Below are positions 63,893-64,000 of a stretch of DNA of 64,000 bases, piece after piece. A program made the position numbers and the translations under genes. The DNA lies in contig CAVQCG010000005.1 in assembly GCA_963710975.1 (NCBI GenBank), positions 310,001-374,000 of the forward strand, given 5' to 3'. Source of the DNA: JBBQXH01 sp963710975. GTDB taxonomy: Bacteria; Actinomycetota; Thermoleophilia; Gaiellales; Gaiellaceae. Numbering within the stretch: position 1 is the first letter of the stretch; each line of letters starts with the position of its first letter. The notes under the pieces are model-generated. The model worked only from the letters and a program-made list of their open reading frames with translations, made no database searches and was not told where the DNA came from.

Positions 63893-64000
63893 CTAGAGCA
63901 CGTGGTGGCGGTCCCAGACCTCCGAGAGAGTTGCCCCGGCAAGCAGGTCTTCCCGCGCGAGGCCTTCGCCCGCACACTTCTCGGCGACGATCGCGGCAAC
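63893..64000 (-). CDS. C-terminal end of an unidentified gene (cut by window edge)
   Basis: 35 codons in frame end in TAG at 63895-63893 and read AAIVAEKCAGEGLAREDLLA then GATLSEVWDRHHVL. Composition looks like genuine protein, but too little is present to name a family. Convergent with the alcohol dehydrogenase (7-nt gap). Confidence 0.4.
   Translation of the reverse strand, partial: VAAIVAEKCAGEGLAREDLLAGATLSEVWDRHHVL

Overview
The window is GC-rich, densely coded DNA with frequent GTG and TTG starts and many 1-8 nt gene overlaps. It carries Tat-type lipoprotein solute receptors, an actinobacterial-looking MMPL transporter and many carbohydrate-catabolism genes. This best fits a soil-type actinobacterium, possibly of the Thermoleophilia (Gaiellales/Solirubrobacterales) grade. 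That placement is inferred from composition and gene families, because no rRNA or universal marker is present. The only intact RNA gene is tRNA-Ala(UGC) at 31965-32037.

Region 1 (1-13.0 kb) is mixed housekeeping. It holds an MMPL membrane transporter cut by the window edge, a secreted beta-helix protein, a small NTF2-like protein, a methyltransferase, a secreted endo/exonuclease/phosphatase-family protein, an SDR, phosphate acetyltransferase (pta), a CoA-binding protein coupled to an O-acetylhomoserine sulfhydrylase, OsmC and a flavin monooxygenase.

Region 2 (13.05-26.2 kb) looks like a discrete block. It starts beside a degenerate 3' half of tRNA-Ala and is bracketed by two ~64-bp imperfect direct repeats (13178-13241 and 26129-26193). 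Inside are an oligopeptide ABC operon (receptor joined to an M28 peptidase, OppB, C, D, F, and a proline-iminopeptidase-like hydrolase), an acetamidase/formamidase, a flavin amine oxidase, an FGGY kinase and a phosphotriesterase-family hydrolase. Together they suggest uptake and hydrolysis of peptide- or amide-type compounds.

Region 3 (26.2-34 kb) holds an N-terminally truncated glucose dehydrogenase, an SMP-30 lactonase, a frameshifted PPK2, small hypothetical proteins (including two overlapping genes of 52 and 112 codons), a degraded PH-like membrane protein, tRNA-Ala, and four more small or hypothetical genes.

Region 4 (34-64 kb) is a large carbohydrate or sugar-acid catabolism super-cluster. 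It contains two sugar ABC importers (receptor + MalF + MalG) without their own ATPases and one UgpC/MsmK-type ATPase that could serve both. A third importer is Dpp-type, with a tandem-domain ATPase. Regulators are IclR and two LacI proteins. Enzymes include three enolase-superfamily proteins, four SDRs, two mutarotase-like proteins, one further SMP-30 lactonase, a VOC protein, an M24 peptidase-like protein, a fumarase/aspartase-superfamily lyase and a zinc alcohol dehydrogenase. The logic resembles non-phosphorylative oxidation of sugars: dehydrogenase, lactonase, dehydratase. No aldolase is visible and the substrate cannot be named.

A caution applies throughout. More than twenty single-base frame breaks fall in otherwise well-conserved genes, often in G or C runs, and nine lie within 50.8-52.7 kb. 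Most are probably residual assembly errors rather than decay. I annotate these genes over their full span and state the break points. Apparent fusions, especially the receptor-peptidase fusion at 18-21 kb, must be read with that in mind.
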